DNA from: Deltaproteobacteria bacterium YD0425bin51
GTDB lineage: Bacteria; Desulfobacterota; Desulfobacteria; Desulfobacterales; YD0425bin51
Direction: 5' to 3'
Assembly (NCBI GenBank): GCA_002753225.1
Contig: PDZS01000039.1
Span: 1 to 42,524, forward strand
Length of the DNA: 42,524 nt
The position numbers and the translations under genes are program-made. Below the pieces are notes generated by a model. The model was not told the origin of the DNA. It did not search any database and saw nothing but the letters and a program-made list of their open reading frames with translations. Shown here in pieces: positions 41,821-42,524 of the stretch. Each line of letters begins with the position of its first letter. Position 1 is the first letter of the stretch.

Positions 41821-42524
41821 TTTTTTAATTTAATTATGAGATATATTAGAACCAAACCAAAACCGAATATACTAAGTAAATTAGCAATATTTCTTAATTT
41901 TGTTTCTTTAAACTCTAATATAACATTTTTTTTACCTGAATTTAGCTTTAAATCCATTACTCCTTTTTCGTTAGAATAATCTATATCCACCAAATAAGTA
42001 TCCACGCTAGCCTCCCATCCAGGATAATAAATTGTATTAATTCTTACGACCGCATCGCCATTTGAAACAACATCAAAACTAATTTTTTTATTATCATACA
42101 TAATATTATCTACTACAGCATCTCCCTCCAACACTTCAACTTTATTTTCAAAATGCCTAGAAGGATTATTTTTAACCCAAACTGGCATATATTCTGCCAT
42201 TACTGTAGTTGTATCTTCATTTGTAAGAAAATACGCCTCATCTCTATTTACGTGATGCGCACTATTTAGTTGATTAAATGAAGAGATAAACGTGGCCCCA
42301 ATTATAAAAAAACTAATCAGATAAACTTTTTTTTCTTTAAATTGATTTAGAAAATAAGCACATATAAATGATGTTCCAAGAATTGTCAGCGATAATAACC
42401 TAAATGGAAATTGAATTAATTCACTTGGTAGCACTCTCCAAATAAAACTTGAAAGTGGCAAACATAACGCTAAACTTATTACTGAAATAGATAAAAATAA
42501 AAATGGTAAATAATTATTTTTTAT
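41817..42524 (-). CDS. PTPS-related membrane protein, N-terminus cut by window edge
   Basis: The minus-strand frame is open to the window end, so only the last 235 residues are seen. QFPFRLLSLTILGTSFICAYFL matches SYIQFPWRFMLFTVFTTSFIGAYFL of the next gene, and the C-terminal domain has IYYPGWEASVD, the same YPGW element as its neighbour. It is therefore a paralogue of the 40117-41820 protein. It overlaps that gene by four bases and shares its operon. A TTG at 42461 is not the true start because the frame continues upstream. Confidence 0.82.
   Translation of the reverse strand: MKNNYLPFLFLSISVISLALCLPLSSFIWRVLPSELIQFPFRLLSLTILGTSFICAYFLNQFKEKKVYLISFFIIGATFISSFNQLNSAHHVNRDEAYFLTNEDTTTVMAEYMPVWVKNNPSRHFENKVEVLEGDAVVDNIMYDNKKISFDVVSNGDAVVRINTIYYPGWEASVDTYLVDIDYSNEKGVMDLKLNSGKKNVILEFKETKLRNIANLLSIFGFGLVLIYLIIKLKK

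Noticed and set aside
1..42524. Alternative genetic code (UGA as glycine, as in Gracilibacteria/SR1)
   Set aside because: Many genes end at TGA in ATGA overlaps exactly where the family C-terminus is expected.
1..42524. Archaeal origin
   Set aside because: Bacterial TTGACA/TATAAT promoters with 17-base spacing are present, and rfbF and the bacterial-type Wzx flippases fit bacteria. No archaeal oligosaccharyltransferase WWDxG motif is seen. Not fully excluded without a marker gene.

Overview
The window is an AT-rich (roughly 30 % GC by eye), almost gap-free stretch of surface-glycan genes. I count 40 protein genes; 38 lie on the minus strand and two on the plus strand. I see no rRNA, tRNA, CRISPR array, insertion sequence or integrase. 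Genes are packed with 1-20 base overlaps, mostly of the ATGA type. TGA, TAA and TAG are all used as stops, so UGA is not recoded. Promoters look bacterial (TTGACA/TATAAT type). The many tandem membrane GT-C glycosyltransferases of the 'WDE...YNAYSI...DEFG' type, a DUF5652-like gene, and the rarity of Shine-Dalgarno sites suggest a Candidate Phyla Radiation (Patescibacteria, perhaps Microgenomates) bacterium. No phylogenetic marker is present, so this is an inference.

Layout, read in the direction of transcription (right to left). (A) 42524-34099: two PTPS-related membrane proteins (one cut by the window edge), a membrane-anchored cupredoxin-like protein without cysteine, a GT-C-like protein, a small Cys-rich membrane protein, a polyprenyl-phosphate-sugar synthase, a Wzx-type flippase and two GT2 enzymes. 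A small plus-strand DUF5652-like gene (33872-34111) ends this block. (B) 33815-22480: a GT4 enzyme, a YfhO-like protein, two GT2 enzymes, a GT-C protein and three tandem paralogous GT-C proteins. (C) 22433-11335: GT-C proteins, a methyltransferase, a WaaE-like GT2, galE, two GT4 enzymes, a second Wzx flippase and a second polyprenyl-phosphate-sugar synthase. (D) 10044-1: nucleotide-sugar genes (a reductase-like SDR, rfbF, an rfbG-like gene, GDP-mannose 3,5-epimerase and another SDR), then a GT4 enzyme, two methyltransferases, a hexapeptide acyltransferase and a membrane protein cut by the left edge. A divergent plus-strand rfbH/colD-like gene (10126-11334) separates C and D.

How the parts may work together: block D supplies CDP-deoxyhexose and GDP-hexose donors and late modifications (methyl, acyl). 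The GT2 and GT4 enzymes assemble lipid-linked oligosaccharides in the cytoplasm, and the two flippases move them outward. Three DPM1/DPG-like synthases charge a lipid carrier with single sugars, and about twelve polytopic GT-C-like proteins could transfer these on the outer face. No initiating phosphoglycosyltransferase, clear Wzy polymerase, Wzz or ABC exporter is visible; these may lie elsewhere.

The most notable points are: an RfbH/ColD-type dehydrase with His in place of the catalytic Lys but without the Fe-S cysteines of RfbH; a bacterial GDP-mannose 3,5-epimerase with the full plant-type catalytic set; and repeated placement of -10 boxes about 7 bases before start codons, predicting leaderless or near-leaderless mRNAs.
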